Positions 34,707-44,109 are shown, numbered from the stretch's first letter. The stretch: 54,604 bases of DNA from Rhizobium sp. PDO1-076 (GCF_000247475.1 NZ_AHZC01000088.1:1-54604); one strand, 5' to 3'. The notes: generated from the sequence alone by a model not told the origin. Program-made: numbers and translations.

Positions 34707-34999
34707 CGGCTCCGTTCCGCGCGCTTTTCCTCAAGCATGACCTTCAGTTCGGCATGGACATCATCAGCGTCATAAAAAATGCCGGTGCGCTCCGCTTCGG
34801 CCAGCGACGCCAGTCCCCTTGCGATGAAGTCGGCCTGGACCTTGCGATACTCGACCTCGGCGCGGGCGGATCGGTCGATCAGCTCGGAGACGGTCTCTCC
34901 CTCGCGCAGCACGCTTTTGGCAGCGGCCTGGAATTCCTCGTCGTCCAACACGCTCGGCTTTGCTGCCGGCTCGGCTTCGGGTTTGGCATTCGAGGTCAT
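34703..34999 (-). CDS. ParD-like antitoxin
   Basis: A 98-residue acidic, helical protein: FQAAAKSVLREGETVSELIDRSARAEVEYRKVQADFI resembles the ribbon-helix-helix and toxin-wrapping parts of ParD-like antitoxins, ending with a charged EEKRAERSR tail. ATG 34999 gives a reasonable length; 35080 is a longer alternative. Its TGA overlaps the toxin ATG. If the toxin is truly dead, this gene is a relic under weak selection, though its frame is intact. Confidence 0.75.
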   Translation of the reverse strand: MTSNAKPEAEPAAKPSVLDDEEFQAAAKSVLREGETVSELIDRSARAEVEYRKVQADFIARGLASLAEAERTGIFYDADDVHAELKVMLEEKRAERSR

Positions 35000-35092
35000 C
35001 GGCGATTGTCCGGTTGGAGCTGCCCGTCCATATAGCGCAGAATCCGAGAGCTGATAAGGCATGAGGTTTTCCGGCGCCACCAGCGTCTCGGC

Positions 35093-36493
35093 TCAACTCG
35101 AGCCGAGACGTTTCAGGATCAGATCGCTGAGCAGTTTGTAATTGCCGTCGAAGTGATGGCCGCCGGGGCGGGCGATGATCTGGGCACCTCTGATCGCGGC
35201 AACGGCCGGACAGGCACTGGCGGTTTCGGCAAGACCGTAGATGCACTGGATCTTGGCGGGTTCGACCGTCTTCAGAGCCTCGACCGGATCGCCGTGCCTG
35301 CCGGTGCCGGCCATGCCGAGCCAGCCGGTGACGGCGATCTCGAAATCGGCCTTGTGCGACAGCGCCAGCAGCGAGAGTTGGGTGACGACAGCCTTATCGG
35401 CCGGTGGCAGGCGGTTGTAGGTGGCGGGCAGGATGTCGGCGCCGAAAGAATAGCCGATCAGCACGACATTCTTGACGCCGAAGCGCTCTCGATAGGTGGC
35501 GATGATCTGCGACAGGTCTTTCGCCGTCTGCTCCGGGCTGCGTTCCTGCCAGAAATAGCGCAATGCATCGACGCCGATGACCGGGACGCCGTCGGCCTGC
35601 AGGAAGCCACCGAGCTTCTGGTCGATATCGCGCCAGCCGCCATCGCCGGAATAGATGATGGCAAGCGTGTCGAAGCGCGGCTCGGCCGGCAATTCGACAA
35701 TCGGCAGGTCGAGCGGCGCGCGGCTTGCCCTGGTACGATCGAGTGCCGCCAGGGTTTCGCGTTCGAACAGGACGGCTGCTGTTTCTGCGCTGTCTTCCAA
35801 CCGGATCTCCGGTTTTGCGGCTTTCAGCGCCAGCGCATGGCTTCGGCCGGTTTCGCTTGCCGCCGGCGAGAGGATGAGGCTGAGCGGATCGGGCAGCGGC
35901 GCGGGTTTCAGGCCGTAGACGATGCCGTTGCCCTCAGGTTTCTTTTCGGCCGGCGTGCAGAGCGGTCTGGCCAAAGGCAGGGCGGCGTGGGGGTCGACCG
36001 CAACCGTCTCGGCAATGGTCGAGTTGGGCGTCTGCGCGAGGATCGCCAGCGCCAGCGTCGCGCCCTCGCCCCAGCCGGCGATGATCGGCGGATGGAAGGT
36101 CTCGATCTGATGGGCGCGGTGGATCTGGCGGCCGAGCTTTTCGATGTCGGAGACCAGATAGAGGCAATCGCGCGTCTCGCGGCTGAGAGCGACCAGATAG
36201 GCCGGCAGGTCAACGCCGACGACGATGGCGCCGCTGTCGACCAGCCTGCGCTGGATGCGGTCCTCGTCTTGCGCCCAGCCATTCGCGTCAGACAAAAGGA
36301 CGACGAGACCGGAAGGCGCGCCTTCGGGCATGACGATCCGGTCGGTCGGCAGGCTGACGGTGGCGAAATCGCCCGCCAGGGCCGGAGCTACAAACGATGC
36401 CGCAAGGGCAAGCGTCACTGCCAGCACTCTGCGCCCTCGGCTTGCCAGCGCCGGCGCCATCAACATCATCATCACCGCCTGCAGCCTGCTCAT
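35093..36493 (-). CDS. acvB: AcvB/VirJ family periplasmic hydrolase
   Basis: A 466-residue exported protein. In Agrobacterium AcvB hydrolyses lysyl-phosphatidylglycerol and is needed for virulence. It has an N-terminal signal sequence (cleavage after APALA), a domain of unknown role and a C-terminal VirJ-type alpha/beta hydrolase with nucleophile Ser in LIGYSFGADILP and a His in GGHHFDGNY near the end. Its ATG overlaps the stop of the synthase gene (ATGA), forming the lpiA-acvB operon. Confidence 0.92.
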   Translation of the reverse strand: MSRLQAVMMMLMAPALASRGRRVLAVTLALAASFVAPALAGDFATVSLPTDRIVMPEGAPSGLVVLLSDANGWAQDEDRIQRRLVDSGAIVVGVDLPAYLVALSRETRDCLYLVSDIEKLGRQIHRAHQIETFHPPIIAGWGEGATLALAILAQTPNSTIAETVAVDPHAALPLARPLCTPAEKKPEGNGIVYGLKPAPLPDPLSLILSPAASETGRSHALALKAAKPEIRLEDSAETAAVLFERETLAALDRTRASRAPLDLPIVELPAEPRFDTLAIIYSGDGGWRDIDQKLGGFLQADGVPVIGVDALRYFWQERSPEQTAKDLSQIIATYRERFGVKNVVLIGYSFGADILPATYNRLPPADKAVVTQLSLLALSHKADFEIAVTGWLGMAGTGRHGDPVEALKTVEPAKIQCIYGLAETASACPAVAAIRGAQIIARPGGHHFDGNYKLLSDLILKRLGSS

Positions 36494-37818
36494 CGGCGCA
36501 GCACGCCCTTCAGGCCGCCGCCGATCAGCATGGTGACATCGACCAGCGAGGCGATCGGGAAGCCGGCTCCGGCAACGGCGAGATAACGCGGCTGCCAGTC
36601 GGGATCGAATTTCGACTTGAAGGCATGCACGCCGCGGAAATTGTAGAAACGCTCGCCGTTTTCATAGAGCTGGCGACCGACATGGTTCCAGATCGGCGCG
36701 CGCTTGTGGGTCGACAGGCCGGCAAGCGGTGCCATGCCGAGATTGAGGCTGCGGAAACCCTCGGCCTTCAGGTGTTCCATGATCCGGACGAACAGCAGGT
36801 CCATCATGCCGCGATGCACGCCAGGCAGATGGCGCATCAGGTCGATGAAGGCGTCGCCGCCGGAGGCCGTCGTCAGGATATTGGCAAAGGCCACGATGCG
36901 GCCTTCGAGGCGGATGACGGCAACCGGCTCGGACAGGACATAATGCGGCTTGAACGTGCCGAGCGAAAAACCCTTCTCGCCAGCCTTGTGTGCGGAAAGC
37001 CAGGCATCGGAGACCGCGGACAGCTCGTCGAACACCGCAGGCACGTCGGCCGGCGCCAGCAACTCGAATTCCAGGCCGTCGCGTTCGGCGCGGTTGATCG
37101 AGCGGCGCAGCTTCAGCCAGTCGCCGCCGGCCAGACTGAAACGCGACAGATCGACCACCGCCTGCTCTCCGAGCTTCAGCGCGTTCAGCCGGGCTTCGAC
37201 GGTGACCGGCAGGAAGTCGGCCGAGACCTGGTAAAAAACCGGACGGCAGCGGCGGCTCTTCGCCTCGGCGATGAATTTCAGCGCCAGCGGCGCCCAGAGT
37301 GCCTTCGGCCCGACCGGGTCGAACAGCGCCACCATCGAGCGGCCGCGGCGGGCATACATGATGAAAGCTTGGCCGCAGTCGGAAAACAGCAGCTTCTTGT
37401 CGCCGAGGCGGACGAGGCCGGCGCTGGCATTGGGCTGGCTGGCGAGGATTTCGATCGCACGGGCGACGTCTTCCGCAGACGGCTGCTCGACACGGCGGCG
37501 CGGCAGGCGGACAAGCCCGCGCGAGGCGATGGCGCCGATCATCATGGTGACGCCCAGGGTGCTCTCCGCCGGATCGGCGATGTGACGCGACAACCAGAAG
37601 CGCCAGGCGATCTCCAGCAGGCTTTCCTCGAAAAACAGCGGCACGGCCGTGGCGAGAGACAGGAGCGCCAGAAGCACTGCGCTGACGGGTCTGGAACGGG
37701 CCAGCGCACGCAGCGATGCGGTCAACAGCGAGACATAGACAGGAGTTGTGCGAGCGGCCGGGACGGCGGGCGCTGATATCTCGGCTTCAACGGCGAATTG
37801 CGCCATGCGGGGAACCAT
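36490..37818 (-). CDS. lpiA: Short lysyl-phosphatidylglycerol synthase (no flippase domain)
   Basis: Transfers lysine from lysyl-tRNA to phosphatidylglycerol, giving acid and cationic-peptide tolerance. The 442 residues comprise one or two hydrophobic segments (about 28-65 and 83-100) and the cytoplasmic DUF2156 catalytic domain: KLRRSINRAERDG, FSLGTFKPHYV, RHLPGVHRGMMDLLF and FNFRGVHAFKSKFDPDW-like end. Typical LpiA/MprF proteins have about 850 residues with an N-terminal flippase, which is absent here and not found upstream. Start 37818 or 37806. Confidence 0.88.
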   Translation of the reverse strand: MVPRMAQFAVEAEISAPAVPAARTTPVYVSLLTASLRALARSRPVSAVLLALLSLATAVPLFFEESLLEIAWRFWLSRHIADPAESTLGVTMMIGAIASRGLVRLPRRRVEQPSAEDVARAIEILASQPNASAGLVRLGDKKLLFSDCGQAFIMYARRGRSMVALFDPVGPKALWAPLALKFIAEAKSRRCRPVFYQVSADFLPVTVEARLNALKLGEQAVVDLSRFSLAGGDWLKLRRSINRAERDGLEFELLAPADVPAVFDELSAVSDAWLSAHKAGEKGFSLGTFKPHYVLSEPVAVIRLEGRIVAFANILTTASGGDAFIDLMRHLPGVHRGMMDLLFVRIMEHLKAEGFRSLNLGMAPLAGLSTHKRAPIWNHVGRQLYENGERFYNFRGVHAFKSKFDPDWQPRYLAVAGAGFPIASLVDVTMLIGGGLKGVLRR

Positions 37819-38051
37819 TAATTCATTGAGATAGAACGCCCATTAGCGTCCATGCATGGAGCGGAGCTTGCGTCATGCGGTCAAGCGAGCGGGCAGGCCC
37901 CTATCGTCGGGCAAGACACCGGATCGTGGCGCCGGTCAACCCCCATTCGCCCGCATATCCGACGAGGCGCCACCCTATCCCCAATGTGTCGTAGACGCGC
38001 GGTGGCGCAATGCCACCTGACCGGCCGTGCCAGCTGAGGCGTTGCCCAGGC

Positions 38052-39194
38052 TCAATTGCCGCGCAGCACGGTGGCGGCCAGCGAGAAGGGACTGGAAATG
38101 GTTTGCGCCGCGGCATCGAAAATGAATGCGCCGGCATCGCCAAGGCCGGCATTGGCGGTCGGTTTGCTCAATGTCTTCGCCAGGGCTACTGCCTCGACAT
38201 AACGATTGTGGTTGGTGGCATCGAGCGATTCCAGCGAGGAGATATCGATGACGTTGACGCCGGCCGTCTTTGCCGCATCGGCGACCTTGGGATCGTTGAC
38301 ATCGACTGCGCCGACACGCTGCGAGCCAGCGCCGAGAATGCTCGACACCTTGAGTGCGCGATCGTCCGGCGAGACGAGAATGGTGATCGGACGGCGCATC
38401 GGGCCAATGACATCCAGCTGGGAGACAAACACATCCGCATCGATATCGGGGGCGGCCAGAATGACCCGCAGGCGGTTCAAGACGTCACTGCGGCCCTGCA
38501 GCTTCAACTGGCGCAGAGCCTCGACGGTCAGCCAGCCGCCCATGGAATGGGCAAAGACCTCGACATCCGTTCCCTTGGTCCGGGCGGTCAGATCGACAAG
38601 CAACTGGGCCAGCGCATCACGGGAATAGGTGGCCGATTCCTTGTCGGCCACATAGGCGGGGATGGCGGCATGCGAGGGCCACGAGAACACGATCGGCGAA
38701 CCGTCGATGTCGCTGTCGGTCTTCAACTGCGCCAGGCGGTATAGCGCTTCCTGGAAATTGTAGTTGTAGCCATGCACGAAGACGGTCGGAATGGAACTCT
38801 TGCCGGTTCGCCGCGCCACCGCATCGAGCAATTGCTCGCGCTGCATGACGGACTGATCGATTACGGCAAAATCCGTGGACGGATCGACCTTGGAGCCCTT
38901 TGGCCATTCGATATTGGACGGCTTGTGACTGGCCGGGATCGACACGTCGAAGCTGGCGTAATTGACAGTGCGCGCCTTTCCGGCCGTGAAGACATTCTTG
39001 CCCGGCTCGGCCCGGTCTCGCGTGGTGACGGCATAGAGCGTTTCGACCTTGACCGGCTTGAACTTCGCATCGCTGATCGGAGCCAGTGTTTCCGGTCCGG
39101 GTCGACCGGCGCAGGCCGACAATCCGATGGCCATACAGACGGCAAGAACCATGCCTGGCCGCAGATTGCGGCTCGTCACGCGGGAAACACTCAT
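38052..39194 (-). CDS. Alpha/beta hydrolase lipoprotein (DUF900)
   Basis: A 380-residue lipoprotein with signal sequence and lipobox LSAC (Cys near 28). The DUF900 hydrolase core contains VFVHGYNYNFQEALYRLAQ, FSWPSHAAIPAYVADKESA and nucleophile elbow FAHSMGGWL. It would act at the outer or inner membrane face as an esterase or lipase-like enzyme; substrate unknown. It stands alone, 233 bp upstream of lpiA on the same strand. Confidence 0.88.
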   Translation of the reverse strand: MSVSRVTSRNLRPGMVLAVCMAIGLSACAGRPGPETLAPISDAKFKPVKVETLYAVTTRDRAEPGKNVFTAGKARTVNYASFDVSIPASHKPSNIEWPKGSKVDPSTDFAVIDQSVMQREQLLDAVARRTGKSSIPTVFVHGYNYNFQEALYRLAQLKTDSDIDGSPIVFSWPSHAAIPAYVADKESATYSRDALAQLLVDLTARTKGTDVEVFAHSMGGWLTVEALRQLKLQGRSDVLNRLRVILAAPDIDADVFVSQLDVIGPMRRPITILVSPDDRALKVSSILGAGSQRVGAVDVNDPKVADAAKTAGVNVIDISSLESLDATNHNRYVEAVALAKTLSKPTANAGLGDAGAFIFDAAAQTISSPFSLAATVLRGN

Positions 39195-39571
39195 GCCAGA
39201 CCTGTCCTTGACCTTCGCCGCCCTGTTCGAACCATCATGGTCGGGCCGGCGGAACCTATACTGTGCGGCTTGTCATTCGCCAAGTCGCACACAGGCCACA
39301 CGGCCGAAAGAATGCAATGCAGGTGCCTGTCATCTTCGTATCATTTGCCTCACACATATCCGTATCGTTATGGATTATGCCGAGATTATTATTTGCGGGC
39401 GTCCGGCACTTCTGCAAACATAACCATATTGGGGGAGGAGCTGCGATCACGGAGGATCGTCACTCCGGAGGCGAAATGACCGGGATTGCACCTGTCCTTT
39501 CATCCGGCGTTGCGGCATGGCTGAGCAACAGACCTCCCCGATATACGTCACGCGCACGTCTGGAGGAGATC
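39195..39571. other. Intergenic region upstream of TRAP operon
   Basis: 377 bp between divergent genes with an AT-rich stretch around 39340-39435 where the TRAP promoter probably lies. An in-frame ATG at 39476 with GGAGG six bases before it would extend the binding protein by 32 residues, but that would bury the signal peptide. No separate gene is supported. Confidence 0.5.
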
Positions 39572-40606
39572 ATGTTGCGTAAATTCCTTTTTGCCGGATT
39601 GTCCGGAGCCGCATTGGCGGCAATGTCCACGTCGGCCTTCGCGGCCGAGGTGACGCTGAAACTGCACCAGTTCCTGCCGCCGCAAGCGACGATCCCCGCC
39701 AAGGTGCTCGCGCCATGGGCCGAGAAGATCAAGGCCGATTCCGGCGGACGCATCGAGGTCGAGCTTTATCCGGCCATGCAGCTCGGCGGAAAGCCGGCCG
39801 ATCTGGTCGACCAGGTCAAGGACGGCGTCGTCGATATCACCTGGACGCTTTTCGGTTATACGCCGGGGCGCTTCCCGAAGTCGGAAGCCTTCGAACTGCC
39901 CTTCGTGATGACCACCGGCGCAGCGACGTCGCAGGCGTTCTACGACTACTATGAAAAGCACCTGACCGATGAGCTGAAGGACTTCCACGTTCTGGCGGTG
40001 CATACCCATGGTCCGGGGCTGATCCACACGATCGCGGCCAAGCCGGTGAAATCGCTGGAAGACATGAACGGGCTGAAACTGCGCGGCACGTCGAAAGTGG
40101 TCAACCAGATGCTGGAAGCGATGGGTGCGGCCCCGGTCGGCATGCCGGTAACGGCGGTGCCGGAAAGCCTGTCGAAGAGCGTCATCGACGGCACCGTGGT
40201 GCCTTGGGAAGTGACGCCGGCGATCAAGATCGCCGAGCTTGCGCCGAACCACACCGCGTTTTCCGGCAAGAACGGCCTTTACACCGGCACCTTCCTGTTT
40301 GCGATGAACAAGGACAGCTATGACGCCCTGCCCGACGACCTGAAGAAGGTCATCGACGCCAATTCCGGCAAGGCGCTAGCCCAGCAATTCGGCGTGGCGA
40401 TGGACGAAGGCGACGTGCGCGGCAAGGACATTGCCGACAAGGCCGGCAATACGACGTTCACGCTCGACGAAACGGAAACCGCCCGCTGGAAAGCGGCCGG
40501 AGAAGCCGTGACCAAGGCCTGGATCGCCGACATGGACGACAAAGGTCTCGACGGAACGACGCTGCACAAGGATGCCGTTGCGCTGATCGAGCAATACAGC
40601 AAATAA
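39572..40606 (+). CDS. dctP: TRAP transporter substrate-binding protein (DctP family)
   Basis: Periplasmic binding protein of a tripartite ATP-independent transporter. The 344-residue precursor has a signal peptide (RKFLFAGLSGAALAAMSTSAFA) and the DctP fold with FLPPQATIPAKVLAPWAEKI, YPAMQLGGKPADLVDQVKDGVVD and LRGTSKVVNQMLEAMGA, which includes the conserved carboxylate-binding Arg. GGAGGAG precedes ATG 39572. First gene of dctP-Q-M; the ligand is an unknown organic acid. Confidence 0.92.
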   Translation: MLRKFLFAGLSGAALAAMSTSAFAAEVTLKLHQFLPPQATIPAKVLAPWAEKIKADSGGRIEVELYPAMQLGGKPADLVDQVKDGVVDITWTLFGYTPGRFPKSEAFELPFVMTTGAATSQAFYDYYEKHLTDELKDFHVLAVHTHGPGLIHTIAAKPVKSLEDMNGLKLRGTSKVVNQMLEAMGAAPVGMPVTAVPESLSKSVIDGTVVPWEVTPAIKIAELAPNHTAFSGKNGLYTGTFLFAMNKDSYDALPDDLKKVIDANSGKALAQQFGVAMDEGDVRGKDIADKAGNTTFTLDETETARWKAAGEAVTKAWIADMDDKGLDGTTLHKDAVALIEQYSK

Positions 40607-40621
40607 TCCCACAACCCTGTC

Positions 40622-40647
40622 TCCGGGCGCCGCCTGCGGCGCCCGGA
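40622..40647 (+). promoter_or_regulatory. Intercistronic hairpin dctP-dctQ
   Basis: Perfect 12-bp inverted repeat TCCGGGCGCCGC-CT-GCGGCGCCCGGA followed by TTTTC. It probably causes partial termination or 3' protection so that the binding protein is made in excess over the membrane subunits. Confidence 0.65.
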
Positions 40648-40673
40648 TTTTCACATCAAGTCGAGGATGCCTG

Positions 40674-41213
40674 ATGGCCACCTTCTCCCAAACCAGCTTT
40701 GAACGCCTGAAACATGCCTGCGAGCGGCTTGCCAGCGTTCTCGTTGCCTTCGGCGGTTTCTGCCTCGTCGCGGCCTGCATCCTGACCGGCCTGTCGATCC
40801 TGGGCAGTCTAGCGTTCAAGCCGCTGCCCGGCGAGATCGAGCTTGTCGAGGCGCTGTGCGGCCTCGCCGTCTTTGCCTTCATGCCGTTCTGCCAGCTGAA
40901 GCGTGGCCATGTCGGCGTCGACATCCTGATTTCCGCCTTCGGCTCGAAGGCGATGAACTGGACCCAGCTAATTGGCGACATCATCATCGCGGTCCTGATC
41001 GGCCTCTTGACTTGGCGTCATGCCGTCGGAACATTCGACAAATTCGAAAACGGCGAGACGACGGCGCTGCTGCTGCTGCCCGTCTGGTGGGGCTTTGCCA
41101 TGGCGCTTGTCCTGATGATCGCCAATCTCCTCGTCTGCCTCTACATCATCCTGTCCGATATCCGCGAGATCAAAAGCGGCCGGACCATCGTCGCATCGCT
41201 TGGAGCCCATTGA
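40674..41213 (+). CDS. dctQ: TRAP transporter small permease (DctQ family)
   Basis: A 179-residue inner membrane protein with four hydrophobic helices and the DctQ features ALCGLAVFAFMPFCQLKRGHVGVDI. It links the binding protein to the large permease. Its TGA overlaps the dctM ATG (TGATG), so translation is coupled. Confidence 0.9.
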   Translation: MATFSQTSFERLKHACERLASVLVAFGGFCLVAACILTGLSILGSLAFKPLPGEIELVEALCGLAVFAFMPFCQLKRGHVGVDILISAFGSKAMNWTQLIGDIIIAVLIGLLTWRHAVGTFDKFENGETTALLLLPVWWGFAMALVLMIANLLVCLYIILSDIREIKSGRTIVASLGAH

Positions 41214-42523
41214 TGAGCAGTGTTGAAATCGGGCTCTGGTCCTTTCCCGTCCTCATTCTTCTGATTTTCCTGCGCGTCCCGATTGCCGCCGCCATGCTCG
41301 GCACCGGCGTGATCGGTACCTTTCTGGTGCTCGGCAAGTGGACGCCGATCCTGTCGCAGCTGAAAGCCCTGCCCTGGTCGACCAATGCTAATTATTCGCT
41401 GTCGATCATTCCGCTATTCCTGCTGATGGGCCAGTTTGCGGCGCGGGGCGGCATGAGCCAGGCGCTGTTCAACGCAGCCGCCGCCTTTCTCGGCCATCGC
41501 AAGGGCGGCGTTGCCATGGCCGCCGTCGGCGCCTGTGCCGGCTTCGGCTCGATCTGCGGCTCGTCGCTGGCAACAGCTGCCACGATGGCGCAGGTCGCCC
41601 TGCCGGAACTGAAGCGCAACGGCTATGACGGCGGGCTGGCGACGGCGACGCTTGCCGCCGGCGGTACGCTCGGCATCCTGATCCCGCCTTCGGTCGTGCT
41701 GGTGATCTATGCGATCCTCGCCGAGCAGAACATCGCCAAGCTGTTCCTCGCCGCCTTCGTTCCGGGCATCATTGCGGCAATCTCCTACCTGCTGGTGATC
41801 GCCATCTATGTGCGTCTCAAGCCGGAAAGTGCCGGCCAGGCCAAACGCATTCCCTGGGCCGAGCGCGTGCCGGCGCTGATCGCGGTCTGGCCGGTCGTGG
41901 CGATCTTCTTCCTCGTCGTCGGCGGCATCTATCTCGGCTGGTTCACGCCGACACAGGCAGCCGCGATCGGCGCCACGGGCGCAGGTCTGGTCGCCTGGCA
42001 GGCCGGCGGGTTGAGCAAAGGCGCGCTGTTTGACTGTTTCAAGGAAACGGCGGTCTCGACCGGCATGATCTTCTTCATCGTGCTCGGCGCCTCGGTGTTC
42101 AACTCGTTCCTCGCCTTCTCGCGGCTGCCGCAGCTCGGCGCGGAATGGGTCACGGCGCAGGGCTTCGCCCCGATGACCGTGCTGATCATCATCCTGATCC
42201 TCTACATCATTTTCGGCTGCATCATGGATTCGCTGTCGATGATCATCCTGACCATCCCGATCTTCTTTCCGATCGTGACTGCGATGGATTTCGGCCTGAG
42301 CCCCGAGCACTTCGCCATCTGGTTCGGCATCCTGGTGCTGATGGTGGCCGAGATCGGCATGATAACGCCACCCGTCGGGCTCAACCTGTTCATCATATCG
42401 GCCATGGCGAAGGATGTGCCGATGCGCGAGACCTACAAGGGCATCACGCCCTTCGTCACCGCCGACCTGCTGCGCATCATTCTTCTGACGGCCTTTCCGA
42501 TCATCTCGATCTTCCTCGTGTGA
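41213..42523 (+). CDS. dctM: TRAP transporter large permease (DctM family)
   Basis: A 436-residue polytopic membrane protein (about 12 helices) that uses the sodium gradient to import the substrate. DctM family motifs: FRVPIAAAMLGTG-like start, YSLSIIPLFLLMGQFAARGGMS, GSICGSSLATAATMAQVALPEL, GGTLGILIPPSVVLVIYAI and EIGMITPPVGLNLFII. Last gene of the operon; a strong hairpin terminator follows at 42532. Confidence 0.93.
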   Translation: MSSVEIGLWSFPVLILLIFLRVPIAAAMLGTGVIGTFLVLGKWTPILSQLKALPWSTNANYSLSIIPLFLLMGQFAARGGMSQALFNAAAAFLGHRKGGVAMAAVGACAGFGSICGSSLATAATMAQVALPELKRNGYDGGLATATLAAGGTLGILIPPSVVLVIYAILAEQNIAKLFLAAFVPGIIAAISYLLVIAIYVRLKPESAGQAKRIPWAERVPALIAVWPVVAIFFLVVGGIYLGWFTPTQAAAIGATGAGLVAWQAGGLSKGALFDCFKETAVSTGMIFFIVLGASVFNSFLAFSRLPQLGAEWVTAQGFAPMTVLIIILILYIIFGCIMDSLSMIILTIPIFFPIVTAMDFGLSPEHFAIWFGILVLMVAEIGMITPPVGLNLFIISAMAKDVPMRETYKGITPFVTADLLRIILLTAFPIISIFLV

Positions 42524-42531
42524 GCACGAAC

Positions 42532-42558
42532 AGCCGGCGTCTCGACGAGGCGCCGGCT
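42532..42558. terminator. Bidirectional hairpin between dctM and small membrane gene
   Basis: AGCCGGCGTCTCG-A-CGAGGCGCCGGCT: 13 pairs with one T-G pair, followed by GATTTCT. Nine bases after the dctM stop and 30 bases from the end of the convergent gene. Confidence 0.65.
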
Positions 42559-42587
42559 GATTTCTACGGACAGAGCCGATCCCGGTT

Positions 42588-42959
42588 TCAGGCCTTGCGG
42601 GTAAACAGGATGAAGGCGAAAAGCAGCACGCCGGAGAAGGTCACCAGCGACGAAATCGCCACCAGCGGCTCCATGGCTGGATTTCCGCTCAACATCAGAA
42701 ACAGCGACGGCGCCATCACCAGAATTCCGAGCGTGTAGATGAAATATTGCAGCCGCGCGATCCGGCTTGCGGCCTGGACGGGATTGAGTGCGTAATAGAT
42801 CCCGAAGATCGCCATCGTCACCCAGCCGAGCAGGTTGATATGCGCATGGGCGCCGGTCGCCGCGAATTCATGGGTGATCGACATATAGAGACCCAGACAG
42901 ATCCCGGCGATCAGAAACAGGATTGCAGTCCGGAAAAACCAGATGGAAAGCATAGGCAT
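42588..42959 (-). CDS. Four-helix membrane protein with HAH motif, 123 aa
   Basis: Hydrophobic segments at about residues 8-27, 40-58, 70-90 and 97-118. Between the first two lies SITHEFAATGAHAHINLLGW, in which the His and the GAHAHINLLGWV block resemble the heme-ligand helix of cytochrome oxidase subunit I-like proteins. The start is ATG 42959 (AAGGGGGAA upstream) or 42953. A heme or copper role is inferred only. It is followed by a terminator and convergent with dctM. Confidence 0.75.
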   Translation of the reverse strand: MPMLSIWFFRTAILFLIAGICLGLYMSITHEFAATGAHAHINLLGWVTMAIFGIYYALNPVQAASRIARLQYFIYTLGILVMAPSLFLMLSGNPAMEPLVAISSLVTFSGVLLFAFILFTRKA

Positions 42960-43019
42960 GTGCGTGTTCCCCCTTTTGAACAGGAGAACTATACCACCGC
43001 GTGTATTTGCTGAAAAGGA

Positions 43020-43053
43020 ACTGACGTTCGTCAGTATCTGATCATTTGATACT
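43020..43053 (-). terminator. Hairpins after cysA
   Basis: On the minus strand AGTATC...GATACT (43033-43053, overlapping the cysA stop) is followed by ACTGACG-AA-CGTCAGT (43020-43035) and TTCCTTTTC. The two stems share two bases so are alternatives; the second with its T-rich tail is the likely terminator of the sulfate transport operon. Both could also lie in the promoter of the downstream 42588-42959 gene. Confidence 0.4.
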
Positions 43054-44096
43054 TACGCAGCATCGCGAAAGATCTTCCAGCTGGTCGGGCGGAAGCTGAG
43101 GTCGCCGCCGACGACGACAGTGGCTTCGAGCGGGACCTCGATCTCGATGTGATGGGCCTCGCCGCTGCCGGAAATATCGATCTCGGCAATGCGGGTGCCG
43201 GCGAGGCGGCGGCTGGCGGTCACCTTGCCGGAGAGCGCATTGGAATGATCGGTCAGGACAACGTCCTGCGGACGGAAAAACAATGTACCGTCGCAGTCGC
43301 CCCCCTGTTCGGACAGGCCGATGCTTTCGCCCTGGAAGAGGATCTCGCCGGCTTTCAACGTGACCGGCACATGCGAACTCTCGCCGATGAAGGAAAAGAC
43401 GAAGGGCGAGTTCGGACGGTCATAGACATCGTCGGCGGTGCCGATTTGTTCGACCTTGCCCTGGCTCATGACGACGACGCGATCGGCCAGTTCCAGCGCC
43501 TCGTCCTGGTCGTGGGTGACGAAGAAGGTGGTGTGGCCGGTGCGGTCGTGGAATTCGCGCAGCCAGCGGCGCAGGTCCTTGCGGACCTTGGCGTCGAGCG
43601 CGCCGAAGGGTTCGTCGAGCAGCAGGACGGAGGGTTCGATCGCCATGGCGCGGGCGAGTGCCACGCGCTGGCGCTGGCCGCCGGAGAGCTGGGCCGGATA
43701 GCGCTTTTCGAGCCCTGTAAGCTGGACCATGTCGAGGAGATCGGCGACGCGCGTCTTGATCTCGTTAGCGGGCGGGCGGGTTGCCCTCGGCCGCACCTTA
43801 AGGCCGAAGGCAATGTTGTCGGCGACGGTCATGTGGCGAAACAGCGCATAGTGCTGGAAGACGAAACCGACATGGCGTTCCTGCACGCTCTTGTGCGAGG
43901 CATCCTCGCCGCCGAAGAAGATCCGCCCTTCGGTCGGCTGTTCGAGGCCGGCGATCAGGCGCAATAGCGTGGTCTTTCCGGAGCCGGAGGGCCCGAGCAG
44001 CGCGATCAGCTCGCCGGTGCCGACCGAGAGCGAGACATCGTGCAGTGCCGGAAACTGGCCGAAATCCTTGCGGATATTGTTGATCGTGACATCCAT
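43053..44096 (-). CDS. cysA: Sulfate/thiosulfate ABC transporter ATP-binding protein
   Basis: ATPase of the CysA-CysW-CysT-Sbp sulfate importer. The 347-residue protein has Walker [10 protein letters not shown] (near 35), Q-loop, signature [14 protein letters not shown], Walker [12 protein letters not shown] and H-loop [11 protein letters not shown], followed by a TOBE-like regulatory domain. It is 13 bp downstream of cysW, last in the operon sbp-cysT-cysW-cysA. Confidence 0.95.
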   Translation of the reverse strand: MDVTINNIRKDFGQFPALHDVSLSVGTGELIALLGPSGSGKTTLLRLIAGLEQPTEGRIFFGGEDASHKSVQERHVGFVFQHYALFRHMTVADNIAFGLKVRPRATRPPANEIKTRVADLLDMVQLTGLEKRYPAQLSGGQRQRVALARAMAIEPSVLLLDEPFGALDAKVRKDLRRWLREFHDRTGHTTFFVTHDQDEALELADRVVVMSQGKVEQIGTADDVYDRPNSPFVFSFIGESSHVPVTLKAGEILFQGESIGLSEQGGDCDGTLFFRPQDVVLTDHSNALSGKVTASRRLAGTRIAEIDISGSGEAHHIEIEVPLEATVVVGGDLSFRPTSWKIFRDAA

Positions 44097-44109
44097 CGGG
44101 ACTGACCTT

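Noticed and set aside
39476..39571. Longer start for the TRAP binding protein
   Set aside because: ATG 39476 has a good ribosome binding site, but it would place 32 residues before a textbook signal peptide; ATG 39572 also has GGAGGAG.
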